From: Erythrobacter sp. CCH5-A1
Lineage (GTDB): Bacteria; Pseudomonadota; Alphaproteobacteria; Sphingomonadales; Sphingomonadaceae
Reading direction: 5' to 3'
Assembly (NCBI RefSeq): GCF_001557115.1
Contig: NZ_LSKQ01000138.1
Coordinates: 1 to 25,736, forward strand
Length of the DNA: 25,736 nt
Part shown: piece by piece, positions 8,380 through 13,800 of the stretch
How positions within the stretch are numbered: the first letter of the stretch is position 1
Layout: each line of letters opens with the position of its first letter
Position numbers and translations under genes: made by a program
Notes under the pieces: model-generated
Told to the model about the DNA's origin: nothing
Databases searched by the model: none
Seen by the model: only the letters and a program-made list of their open reading frames with translations

Positions 8380-8595
8380 CTAGTAGCCGCATGATTCCCA
8401 GTCTTTAAAGTTCGTGAAATCGCGCCAATCATTCCAAGGCCTGGGGTTACTATCTTTCCATTGCGTGAAGGCGTGAATTTCTCGATCTGTGGGGTGAGAT
8501 TTGCGAGGATCTTCACCTCCTTTGCTTTCAGAATCTATTAACCCTTGCTCGACGAGTTTTTGCTTAAAATGCGCGATCCGTGTGTGCATATTCAT
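8380..8595 (-). CDS. Candidate RiPP precursor with tandem aromatic-x-Asp/Asn core
   Basis: 71-aa peptide, first gene of the operon. Residues 1-42 form a charged leader (MNMHTRIAHFKQKLVEQGLI and following). The C-terminal part contains FTQ-WKD (residues 43-48), a short SNPRP linker, then WNDWRDFTNFKDWESCGY (54-71). That tail parses as consecutive triplets WND, WRD, FTN, FKD and WES, each starting with Trp or Phe. Omega-x-x triplets are the substrate motif of three-residue cyclophane-forming radical SAM enzymes, and the maturase is encoded directly downstream. The ATG at 8595 was chosen because GAGGGGG sits five bases upstream; a start at 8640 would lie over the likely promoter. Identity as precursor rests on position, size and motif. 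I recognise no named family. Confidence 0.72.
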   Translation of the reverse strand: MNMHTRIAHFKQKLVEQGLIDSESKGGEDPRKSHPTDREIHAFTQWKDSNPRPWNDWRDFTNFKDWESCGY

Positions 8596-8599
8596 GCCA

Positions 8600-8670
8600 A
8601 CCCCCTCATTTACTGAGTCAAGCTGGTAGCCTAGCACCACTGCCTAGGTTTGCAAGTGATCCAATAGCTG
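8600..8670 (-). promoter_or_regulatory. Possible promoter and repeat before the peptide operon
   Basis: On the minus strand a TTGCAA (-35-like), 16-base spacer and TAGGCT (-10-like) precede the peptide gene; both hexamers are weak. The same stretch carries a direct repeat GCCTAG at 8629-8634 and 8642-8647 (plus-strand spelling), 13 bases apart, which could be a regulator site. This is the only promoter-like segment found for the operon. Confidence 0.25.
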
Positions 8671-8975
8671 GGGCTCACTTCATCATTGCTGTCGTTGGGC
8701 TTGCTCTGAGTTTTCAGCTGAAGACATCTGTCCCATTTGGAATGCATTCGAACATGCGTGCAGAAGACGACCGATTTGCCACCTCGGAAACCACACCGCT
8801 CTCAAAGGCCAATCCGTTGGCCGACCCCAAGCCTCCTTCAATCAACCCGTAAAGGGTCCGCTACGCTGCGCGTGCGGCCACTGCGGCTGCACCTTCGTGG
8901 TGATTGCGGCTTTGCGCCGTCTGTCCGGGGCCTGTCGAGCGGGGATGGTCCCTGCTCCGAGACAGGAGCTCGAAC
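8640..8975 (+). promoter_or_regulatory. Intergenic region with leader-like segment C
   Basis: There is no supportable gene here. The left half, to about 8855, is the cargo/backbone junction. The right half begins TCCGCTACGCTGCG at 8857 and continues into GCGGCCACTGCGGCTGCA, resembling the TCCGCTGCG...GCGGATGCAG motif of leader A. It ends in the ribosome site CAGGAG (8963-8968) for the small gene at 8976. The similarity is looser than between leaders A and B. Confidence 0.3.
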
Positions 8976-9140
8976 ATGTCACTCACCATCGCACAGCGTC
9001 ACGCCTGGAGCCTCTCCCGTACCATGATGGTCTGCGTCACCCTGTTCCACGCCGGTAACGGCTACGCCGCCGTTCCCACGGCTGAATTCGACGGCGATGC
9101 CGACAGCGTGATTCACGAATATGACCCGTTCAATCCCTGA
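8976..9140 (+). CDS. Small conserved-looking hypothetical protein, 54 aa
   Basis: 54-aa protein beginning MSLTIAQRHAWSLSRTMMVC and ending with an acidic tail (FDGDADSVIHEYDPFNP). A good ribosome site, CAGGAG, lies seven bases before the ATG. The pattern resembles small uncharacterised proteins I associate with this type of sphingomonad element, but no function is known to me. The central MMVCVTLFHAGNGYAAVP segment is moderately hydrophobic and too short to call a membrane span. A hairpin follows at 9167-9194 (GGCTGGA/TCCAGCC) and could end the transcript. Confidence 0.55.
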   Translation: MSLTIAQRHAWSLSRTMMVCVTLFHAGNGYAAVPTAEFDGDADSVIHEYDPFNP

Positions 9141-9284
9141 CCGCGTCAGATTGCGTTGCGCCGCATGGCTGGATGCCCTTCGGGTATTCCAGCCGTCGCG
9201 CATCTCTGCTATGAATTTCCTGCACATTGCGCTGCGGTGGAGGTGGAGAGCGCGTCCCTTGCCCTTGGTTCCAAGGAGGACGCC

Positions 9285-9689
9285 ATGCTGATCGGCTTTG
9301 CCCTGATAATCGTCGCAGTATTCCTGTGCTGCGCGCTTCTGTTCCGCCTTTCGATCTACGCGCTTCCGCTGTTCGTCGCGTTTCTTGCGGGTTCGGCGAC
9401 TTACCGCACCGATAGCGGCATTCTCACTGCGCTCGCCGCCGCAGCCATATCCGCGATCATTCTGCTTGCTGCAGCCCAATTAACACTGGCGTTCGCTAAG
9501 TCCGACCTGACACGTGCTGCGGTCGGCTTCGCCTTTGCCGCGCCCGCAGCCATTGCGGGCTATCACGCAGTCCACGGCATTGCTGCGGCGAGCATGCCGC
9601 CAAGCGCATGGCAACACGCTTTGTCATTGCTTGGCGCTGCGATAATCGCGGCTGCATCCTGGACTCAATGGAGCCGCGCCCGTCCCTAG
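9285..9689 (+). CDS. Small multi-pass inner-membrane protein
   Basis: 134-aa, strongly hydrophobic protein with about four or five likely membrane spans: residues 2-20, 24-36, 45-70, 78-100 and 112-128. Charged residues are few and sit in short connecting loops. The ATG at 9285 was chosen for its strong AAGGAGG site at 9273-9279; the frame is open further upstream but without a site. CCTTGG at 9263-9268 can pair with CCAAGG at 9271-9276 and partly mask this ribosome site. I recognise no family. Its place among conjugation genes suggests a transfer or entry-exclusion role, which is speculation. Confidence 0.6.
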   Translation: MLIGFALIIVAVFLCCALLFRLSIYALPLFVAFLAGSATYRTDSGILTALAAAAISAIILLAAAQLTLAFAKSDLTRAAVGFAFAAPAAIAGYHAVHGIAAASMPPSAWQHALSLLGAAIIAAASWTQWSRARP

Positions 9690-10301
9690 CTTTGCCATTT
9701 TCGAAGGCCCGCCTGGCAGGTGCCTGGCGGGGCTCGCACGGCCAAATCGGCCAGTTCGAGGCAGGCGTTGTGTTCGAGTGGCAGTTTCTGCATCCCTCTT
9801 CTTGGGTCAGCTTGGTCTGGGCGTTTGCGCGGTCGGAGCGAGGCCGAGAATTCGCAGCCGGTTTTGAGCTGGCCAGTGGCGGACCGATTGCGCTGATCTC
9901 AATAAGGCCCGGATTGGCTCATGGCCGTTGCCGATATCTGCGATTGCGGTGACGACTAGCAAGCACACCGGGTGATGACACCTTTCTCATCGCATTTCGG
10001 TCTTGGAAGTCCGGGAAGTGCCATTTCTCCCGGTCAAGTATGACCCGAGCCCAATGCCGCCTCTTCAATGGCCTTGGTTGGCAGGGGATGGCTTCGCCGC
10101 TTGATCCCTTGCTGCAACGCCGTCTGCGCCAACTTTCTTCCCCTGGGCGTGCCGCCCATTCCTCGCGAGGCAAGAAAGCCGTCTGGCCGTCGTCCTCCAC
10201 TGCGTTTCGGCCGTTCCGGTGCAGCGGGCGCAAGCCCCTGCCTTCAACCAGCCATCGAGGCCGCGATGGGCGCGGGTTCGACCAACTTGAAGGAATGCAT
10301 C
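9690..10301 (+). promoter_or_regulatory. 612-base gene-free stretch with leader B before DUF736
   Basis: I see no convincing gene; the open frames here lack ribosome sites and family resemblance. Near the left end is a hairpin (9708-9731). Near the right end is leader B: CTTTCTT at 10133-10139 pairs with AAGAAAG at 10172-10178 (32-nt loop). Fifteen bases later comes TCCTCCACTGCGTTTCGG (10193-10210) and then CCGGTGCAG, matching leader A before DUF2493. The stem sequences differ between A and B while both remain paired. AAGGAA at 10290-10295 is the DUF736 ribosome site. The middle (9740-10100) holds nothing I can name. Confidence 0.45.
9708..9731 (+). terminator. Hairpin after the membrane-protein gene
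   Basis: CCCGCCTGGCA pairs with TGCCTGGCGGG with one mismatch, starting 18 bases after the stop at 9689. There is no T-run, so termination strength is uncertain. Confidence 0.35.
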
Positions 10302-10622
10302 ATGGCCAACATCGGAACTTTCACCAAGACCGGCAACGAATACAAGGGCGAGATCGTCACCATGTCGGTGCAGCAGAAGAACGTCCGCATCGTCCCCGAA
10401 GCCAGCGACAACGAAAATGCGCCGTCGCACCGGGTTTTCGTCGGCCGCGCGGAAATCGGCGCCGCCTGGACCAAGACCTCGAACGAAGGCCGCGAGTATC
10501 TCTCGGTCAAGCTCGACGATCCCAGCTTCACCGCTCCTATCTTTGCCAACCTATTCGATGACGAAGACGGCAAGAGCTTCAATCTGATCTGGTCGCGCGC
10601 GCGCCGCACCAACGGCGACTGA
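10302..10622 (+). CDS. DUF736 family protein (first copy)
   Basis: 106-aa protein matching DUF736: MANIGTFTKTGNEYKGEI at the start, VPEASDNENAPSHRVF in the middle, then IGAAWTKTSNEGREYLSVKL and FNLIWSR at the end. DUF736 proteins are small, beta-rich and frequent on alphaproteobacterial plasmids and ICEs; some are proposed single-strand DNA-binding-like proteins, unproven. The ATG at 10302 has AAGGAA six bases upstream. A second, divergent copy lies at 14886-15215. A strong hairpin follows the gene. Confidence 0.88.
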   Translation: MANIGTFTKTGNEYKGEIVTMSVQQKNVRIVPEASDNENAPSHRVFVGRAEIGAAWTKTSNEGREYLSVKLDDPSFTAPIFANLFDDEDGKSFNLIWSRARRTNGD

Positions 10623-10633
10623 CCGCACAGCCA

Positions 10634-10661
10634 GCCCCGCCCGGCACCTGCCGGGCGGGGC
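10634..10661 (+). terminator. Hairpin between DUF736 and the convergent XRE gene
   Basis: A perfect 12-bp stem GCCCCGCCCGGC/GCCGGGCGGGGC with loop ACCT begins 12 bases after the DUF736 stop and ends 11 bases before the XRE stop. The symmetric stem between convergent genes suits a bidirectional terminator; the T-tract is weak. Confidence 0.65.
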
Positions 10662-10671
10662 ATCGCCTTTG

Positions 10672-10896
10672 TCATGGATCTGCTGACGTCGTTTTTACAA
10701 GGAGTTCTGAGGCTTCAATGCCGAGCGCTATGGAAAGATGCTCAAGCTTGTCGACCGAGGCACTGTAGCGTCCACGCTCAAGGCTGCTGACATAGGTCCG
10801 ATCGAGATGGGCCCGATGTGCAAGCTCCTCTTGCGACAGGCCAGCAGCCAACCGATAGCGTTTCAGATTCGCAGCCAGGACCTCGCGCAATTTCAT
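10672..10896 (-). CDS. XRE-family regulator, QseC-like
   Basis: 74-aa single-domain Cro/C1-type helix-turn-helix protein (LKRYRLAAGLSQEELAHRAH, then LDRTYVSSLERGRYSASVDK). It is divergent from a small DUF2285 gene, which is followed by DUF6499/DUF2285 frames and an AlpA-like gene. In ICEMlSym of Mesorhizobium, qseC is a small XRE regulator divergent from qseM, and the pair forms a bistable switch for transfer; gene order here matches that. Identity as QseC is by synteny and domain type, not alignment. Its likely operator, GAGTATACTC, lies in the overlapping promoters at 10915-10949. R-M controller proteins look similar in size, but the type IIG gene here is more than 10 kb away. Confidence 0.78.
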   Translation of the reverse strand: MKLREVLAANLKRYRLAAGLSQEELAHRAHLDRTYVSSLERGRYSASVDKLEHLSIALGIEASELLVKTTSADP

Positions 10897-10914
10897 TGCA
10901 CGAACTCACCACCG

Positions 10915-10949
10915 TTGCAGAGTATTTAACCACGGAGTATACTCTTCAA
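10915..10949. promoter_or_regulatory. Overlapping divergent promoters with palindromic operator
   Basis: On the plus strand TTGCAG (10915-10920), 17 bases, TATACT (10938-10943) faces the DUF2285 gene. On the minus strand TTGAAG (10949-10944), 17 bases, AATACT (10926-10921) faces the XRE gene. The two promoters occupy nearly the same DNA, so polymerase can use only one at a time. The perfect palindrome GAGTATACTC (10935-10944) covers the plus -10, and another half-site GAGTAT lies at 10920-10925. The layout fits a mutually exclusive switch controlled by the XRE protein. Confidence 0.6.
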
Positions 10950-11116
10950 GACTGGAATTCGGCTGGGTTCAGCAGGCTGGCAACGCGCACGGGTTATCCG
11001 CGAGACGGTACAATTCTCTGCCCGTTGTCGAACAAGCCAAGTTTTTGCCATTTTGGTGGGTCTTGGTGCTAAGAGACTGTGGATGCAGAAACGAGTCGGA
11101 ACCAAAGGCTCGGACC

Positions 11117-11383
11117 ATGATGATCGTTCCCTTTGAAGACAGCCCGCCTCACTCGAATACGGTAACGCCGTACGACGAGCGCCATTTTGTCACGTATTTA
11201 CGGCTACTTGACGCCGCCGACGAAGGTGCGGAATGGACCGAAGTTGTGCAGATCATCTTTGGGATCGATCCTGCCCTGGAACCGGACCGGGCGCGTCAGT
11301 TCCATGAGACCCACCTCGAACGAGCACGCTGGATGACGTCCCACGGCTACCGACATCTGCTCGTTAAAAGGCAAAGAGGCTGA
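11117..11383 (+). CDS. Small DUF2285 protein, QseM-like antiactivator
   Basis: 88-aa protein consisting of essentially one DUF2285 domain: YDERHFVTYLRLLDAADEGA, then EVVQIIFGIDPALEPDRARQ, then HLERARWMTSHGYRHLL. DUF2285 has been described as a helix-turn-helix variant; in ICEMlSym the free-standing version QseM binds and blocks the activator FseA. The gene sits divergent to the XRE regulator and just upstream of the DUF6499/DUF2285 pair, the order expected for qseM. The ATG at 11117 has AAAGG eight bases upstream; translation further upstream would run through the 5' untranslated region. The antiactivator role is inferred by synteny. Confidence 0.75.
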   Translation: MMIVPFEDSPPHSNTVTPYDERHFVTYLRLLDAADEGAEWTEVVQIIFGIDPALEPDRARQFHETHLERARWMTSHGYRHLLVKRQRG

Positions 11384-11540
11384 ATTCTCGGACACGGATT
11401 GGACCCCTTGCCCTAAACGCTCCGTCAGGATTTCTGCGCCTCCGGGCATAAGCATCCCCAGATTTTGATACTTGCGGCTTACCGTGGGTTAACAAAGACT
11501 TGAAGCTTGGCCTTCTTGCCTGTGCTTTGCAGGGGTCTAT

Positions 11541-11834
11541 ATGCCCGGTGGTTCGTCATGGCGGTCACCATCGACCGCAGATCAGTATCGCGATCACGAC
11601 CATGCGGACTTCGCGCAGGAATTCCTGCATCGTAATGCTGATTACCGCCGCGATTATGCCGAAACCCAAGAGCGCATTGCTCGCTTCCCATCAGTCGAAC
11701 ACCATGAAAAGGAGGGCCTGTCCCGGCGATGGGGCTTGAGCTTTCCCCACGGACCCGCAAGCAAACCCCCGCGAGTGCCCGGCACTTTGGTCGCCCAGCG
11801 CATCGCCCGACGTGATCATCGTCGAAACCGCTAA
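11541..11834 (+). CDS. fseA: DUF6499 domain protein, N-terminal half of FseA-like activator
   Basis: 97-aa product if read without frameshift. Residues 6-69 match DUF6499: SSWRSPSTADQY, then AQEFLHRNADYRRDYA, then SRRWGLSFP. After Pro69 the reading frame loses family character (Arg-rich tail) and stops at 11832-11834. The +1 frame instead continues as TDPQANPRECPALWSP into DUF2285, the normal partner domain. In Mesorhizobium the activator FseA is made by +1 programmed frameshifting between two such genes. AGGGG lies five bases before the ATG. A +1 slip at CCC-C (11745-11748) would give a fused protein of about 257 residues. A plain inactivating deletion cannot be excluded from one sequence. 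Confidence 0.7.
   Translation: MPGGSSWRSPSTADQYRDHDHADFAQEFLHRNADYRRDYAETQERIARFPSVEHHEKEGLSRRWGLSFPHGPASKPPRVPGTLVAQRIARRDHRRNR
11742..11751 (+). promoter_or_regulatory. Candidate +1 ribosomal frameshift site
   Basis: The sequence reads TTT CCC CAC in the DUF6499 frame. The +1 frame is closed by TGA at 11737-11739 and opens at 11740, and conserved DUF2285-linked sequence is already in the +1 frame by about 11776. The shift must therefore occur between 11740 and about 11775. CCC-C at 11745-11748 lets tRNA-Pro slip forward one base and keeps the family-like sequence SFP-TDP; a second run, CCCCC at 11766-11770, is the alternative. Confidence 0.55.
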
Positions 11835-12315
11835 CCCGGACCTCCCGCTGATGTGGCTGTCGAGTTGGAAGCCGCTGGGAAGGGCATCGACATCCGACGG
11901 CAAGCATATCGTTTACACGAGGGGCAGTTGCAGACTGCGACTTTGCGTTCGATACCGAGCCGCCCTGCCCGTTCCCGCCGTCTCGATACCCTGCGATGAG
12001 ACCTACGAACTGCGCATCGCAGCTGTCACGCGTATGCATCTGATAACGCGCGCCTCCAGCGCCGCATCCCACGGCGCTCACGTCATCACGCACAATCAAC
12101 GGCTGCGGTTGAGCCGCTTCCTTGCCATTCACGACGCGCTAGGGGCGGGTGCGTCTTCACGTGACGTCGCCTACGGCCTGATTTTCCCCAATCACTGTCC
12201 TCTTGTCGGAGCGACCTGGAAAGCCTCGAGCGAGCGGCGGCAGGTTCTTCGGCTGATCGCCCAAGCGCGTAGCCTCGTCTCCTGCGGATATCGCGATATT
12301 CTCTTACACCGCTGA
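11812..12315 (+). CDS. fseA: DUF2285 domain, C-terminal half of FseA-like activator
   Basis: The frame is open from 11740 to the TGA at 12313; GTG at 11812 is the first plausible independent start and has no ribosome site. The translation shows the DUF2285 layout: a beta-rich part (GKHIVYTRGSCRLRL), then RLRLSRFLAIHDALGAGASS, then RQVLRLIAQARSLVSCGYRD. Family-like residues (CPALWSP) extend upstream of 11812 in the same frame, so this frame probably supplies the C terminus of a frameshift fusion rather than a separate protein. In ICEMlSym the fused FseA activates rdfS, the excisionase gene; here an AlpA-like gene follows 130 bases later. Confidence 0.7.
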   Translation: MIIVETANPDLPLMWLSSWKPLGRASTSDGKHIVYTRGSCRLRLCVRYRAALPVPAVSIPCDETYELRIAAVTRMHLITRASSAASHGAHVITHNQRLRLSRFLAIHDALGAGASSRDVAYGLIFPNHCPLVGATWKASSERRQVLRLIAQARSLVSCGYRDILLHR

Positions 12316-12445
12316 CCGAGACATTCGGGGTGACAGATTGCGGCACCCCCATTCGGTCACTCCCTGCCCATGCCAATCCTCCGCCAAAGCTCGCGAACCC
12401 CAGCGACAGCCCGCTGCTGCTGCCAACCTTCGCCGGAGCCTTGCC
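12316..12445 (+). promoter_or_regulatory. Probable regulated promoter region of the HTH-repA operon
   Basis: The gap holds inverted GTGAC (12330-12334) and GTCAC (12356-12360) and a repeated ATTCGG at 12323-12328 and 12351-12356, 28 bases apart. By analogy with FseA control of rdfS this is the expected activator target, but no clear -35/-10 pair is visible. GGAG at 12435-12438 is the ribosome site of the next gene. Confidence 0.3.
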
Positions 12446-12718
12446 ATGGATGCCAGACCCACCCCCGTGACTGCACGATTTTTGCGGACGCCTGATGCTG
12501 CAGTGCACCTCGGGCTTTCGGCCCGCACACTCGAAAAGCACCGCTGTTTCGGGACGGGGCCGGTCTATCGCAAGCTCGGTGGCCGGATCGTCTATGCCGT
12601 GAGCGATCTCGACGCATGGGCAGAGCAAGGGTTGCGGCGGTCAACCAGCGATCCCGGCAAAGGCATCGTCCACCCAGCCAAGCGTCTTGATGGCTACACT
12701 CCGCCGGTCCGGCGCTGA
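12446..12718 (+). CDS. AlpA/excisionase-type HTH protein, RdfS-like
   Basis: 90-aa protein with one MerR-like winged helix-turn-helix: FLRTPDAAVHLGLSARTLEK, then GTGPVYRKLGGRIVYAVSDL, ending DAWAEQG, the signature of AlpA/excisionase-family DNA-binding proteins. The Arg/Pro-rich tail is probably disordered. In related ICEs the gene at this position is rdfS, the recombination directionality factor activated by FseA. On plasmids the same gene precedes repA and is simply called a HTH regulator. The ATG at 12446 has GGAG seven bases upstream. repA begins eight bases after the stop, so the two are probably co-transcribed. Confidence 0.75.
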   Translation: MDARPTPVTARFLRTPDAAVHLGLSARTLEKHRCFGTGPVYRKLGGRIVYAVSDLDAWAEQGLRRSTSDPGKGIVHPAKRLDGYTPPVRR

Positions 12719-12726
12719 GCCACGCC

Positions 12727-13620
12727 ATGCGACGCCTGTCCGCCTTCCCAGCCAAGCCAGCGCAGCTTGACCTGTTCGTGTCCCAGGGCCGCGATATTGC
12801 CGCGCGCGACGCGCAGGACCTGATGGCCTGGCCGTTCTTCAGCCTCGCCAAATCAAAGCGAGTCCGTCCGATCGATTTCCGGATGGGCGATGTTTCGATC
12901 CTCGTCGAGGCGACAGCCGAACATGGGATGGCGACTATCTGGGACGCTGATGTCCTCATCTGGGTAGCGAGCCAGATCGTCGAAGCGCGCGATGCCGGTC
13001 GGCCCACCTCGCGGCTGATCGCCGCTACACCTCACGAGATCCTTGCCTTCACCAGGCGGGGCACTGGCAAAGCCAGCTACGAGCGGCTGAAGGCCGGGCT
13101 GGATCGCCTGCAATCGACCACCATCGCGACCTCTATCCGCCAGCGTGACGCGCGGCGGCGGCACCGCTTTTCGTGGATCAATGAGTGGAAAGAGCGTCTC
13201 GACCATTCGGGTCGCGCGCTCGGGATCGAGATGATCATCCCTGACTGGTTCTACGAAGGCGTGATCGATCAGGCGCTCGTGCTCACCATTGATGCCGACT
13301 ACTTCGCACTGACCGGTGGTCTGGAGCGCTGGCTTTACCGCCTCGTGCGCAAGCATGGGGGCAAACAGCGCGGAGGCTGGAGCTTCGACTTCCAGCATCT
13401 GCACATGAAGTCAGGTGCGCTCTCGCCGCCGAAACGCTTCGCATTCGAGCTGCGCGACATCGTCCGCCGCCAAGCGCTGCCGGGATACACGCTCACCATC
13501 GAACATGCACTCGGCCGCGAACGGCTGCACTTTGTCGCTGTCCGGCCCGACCCGTTCGACGCCGCAATGCGCCGTCTCGGTCTGCGGACCACCAACCATC
13601 ACCCTGTGGATATGTCATGA
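12727..13620 (+). CDS. repA: Replication initiator protein A (RPA family)
   Basis: 297-aa protein of the RepA/RPA initiator family typical of alpha- and betaproteobacterial plasmids and ICEs. Recognisable parts are QDLMAWPFFSLAKSKRVRPI (residues about 29-48), ATIWDADVLIWVASQIVEAR, TGKASYERLKAGLDRLQSTT, and a second winged-helix region near LERWLYRLVRKHGGKQRGGW. It should bind the iterons lying immediately downstream (13628-13691). The ATG at 12727 fits the family start. The stop TGA overlaps an ATG in the next frame. A ParA partition gene usually follows repA in relatives but is missing here. Confidence 0.88.
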   Translation: MRRLSAFPAKPAQLDLFVSQGRDIAARDAQDLMAWPFFSLAKSKRVRPIDFRMGDVSILVEATAEHGMATIWDADVLIWVASQIVEARDAGRPTSRLIAATPHEILAFTRRGTGKASYERLKAGLDRLQSTTIATSIRQRDARRRHRFSWINEWKERLDHSGRALGIEMIIPDWFYEGVIDQALVLTIDADYFALTGGLERWLYRLVRKHGGKQRGGWSFDFQHLHMKSGALSPPKRFAFELRDIVRRQALPGYTLTIEHALGRERLHFVAVRPDPFDAAMRRLGLRTTNHHPVDMS

Positions 13621-13800
13621 TGCAGCACGGACTATCAGGAACCGCCACACTCGGACCATCAGGAACCGGAAGTTCGGACTATCGGGAACCGAAACGTCGT
13701 TCAAAGCCCCGGAAAACTTCAGCAATTTGCGCCCTTAACTATCCTAACAAAGAATCCTTCGGATTCTTGCTAACGGCTGCGAGCCTGTGGACAAAAAGCG
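13605..13800 (+). other. Candidate replication origin: iterons, DnaA boxes, hairpin
   Basis: Three 17-bp direct repeats of the form CGGACYATCRGGAACCG begin at 13628, 13652 and 13675, spaced 24 and 23 bases. DnaA-box-like TGTGGATAT (13605-13613, inside the end of repA) and TGTGGACAA (13786-13794) flank them; each is one mismatch from TGTGGATAA. The hairpin AAGAATCC-TTC-GGATTCTT lies at 13750-13768. GC content dips here. Iterons next to the initiator gene are the classic layout of a RepA-controlled origin. Confidence 0.7.

Larger units (their letters stand above)
6257..8855. other. AT-rich cargo island with a peptide-modification operon
   Basis: Base composition falls clearly below the GC-rich flanks between about 6405 and 8650. 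Codons become AT-rich and orientation flips to minus. The island separates DUF2493 from the next backbone gene at 8976. It carries only the three-gene peptide operon. I saw no transposase, terminal inverted repeats or clear target duplication, so boundaries are approximate. The flanks 6257-6404 and 8650-8855 are mixed-composition sequence with no gene I can support. A perfect hairpin, GGCCAA/TTGGCC at 8807-8822, lies near the right edge. Acquisition by recombination from another host is inferred from composition only. Confidence 0.6.

Noticed and set aside
8580..8852. Plus-strand frame opposite and downstream of the precursor gene
   Set aside because: It overlaps the precursor start region antisense and crosses the island boundary; there is no ribosome site or domain.
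9608..9952. 114-codon open frame after the membrane protein
   Set aside because: It overlaps the membrane-protein gene in another frame, has no ribosome site and no family signal.
10672..10896. Restriction-modification controller (C) protein
   Set aside because: Size and fold fit, but the restriction gene is more than 10 kb away, while the divergent DUF2285 neighbour fits the QseC arrangement.
13628..13691. Small CRISPR-like array
   Set aside because: Three 17-bp repeats with 6-7-base gaps next to repA are iterons; the spacers are too short and there are no cas genes.
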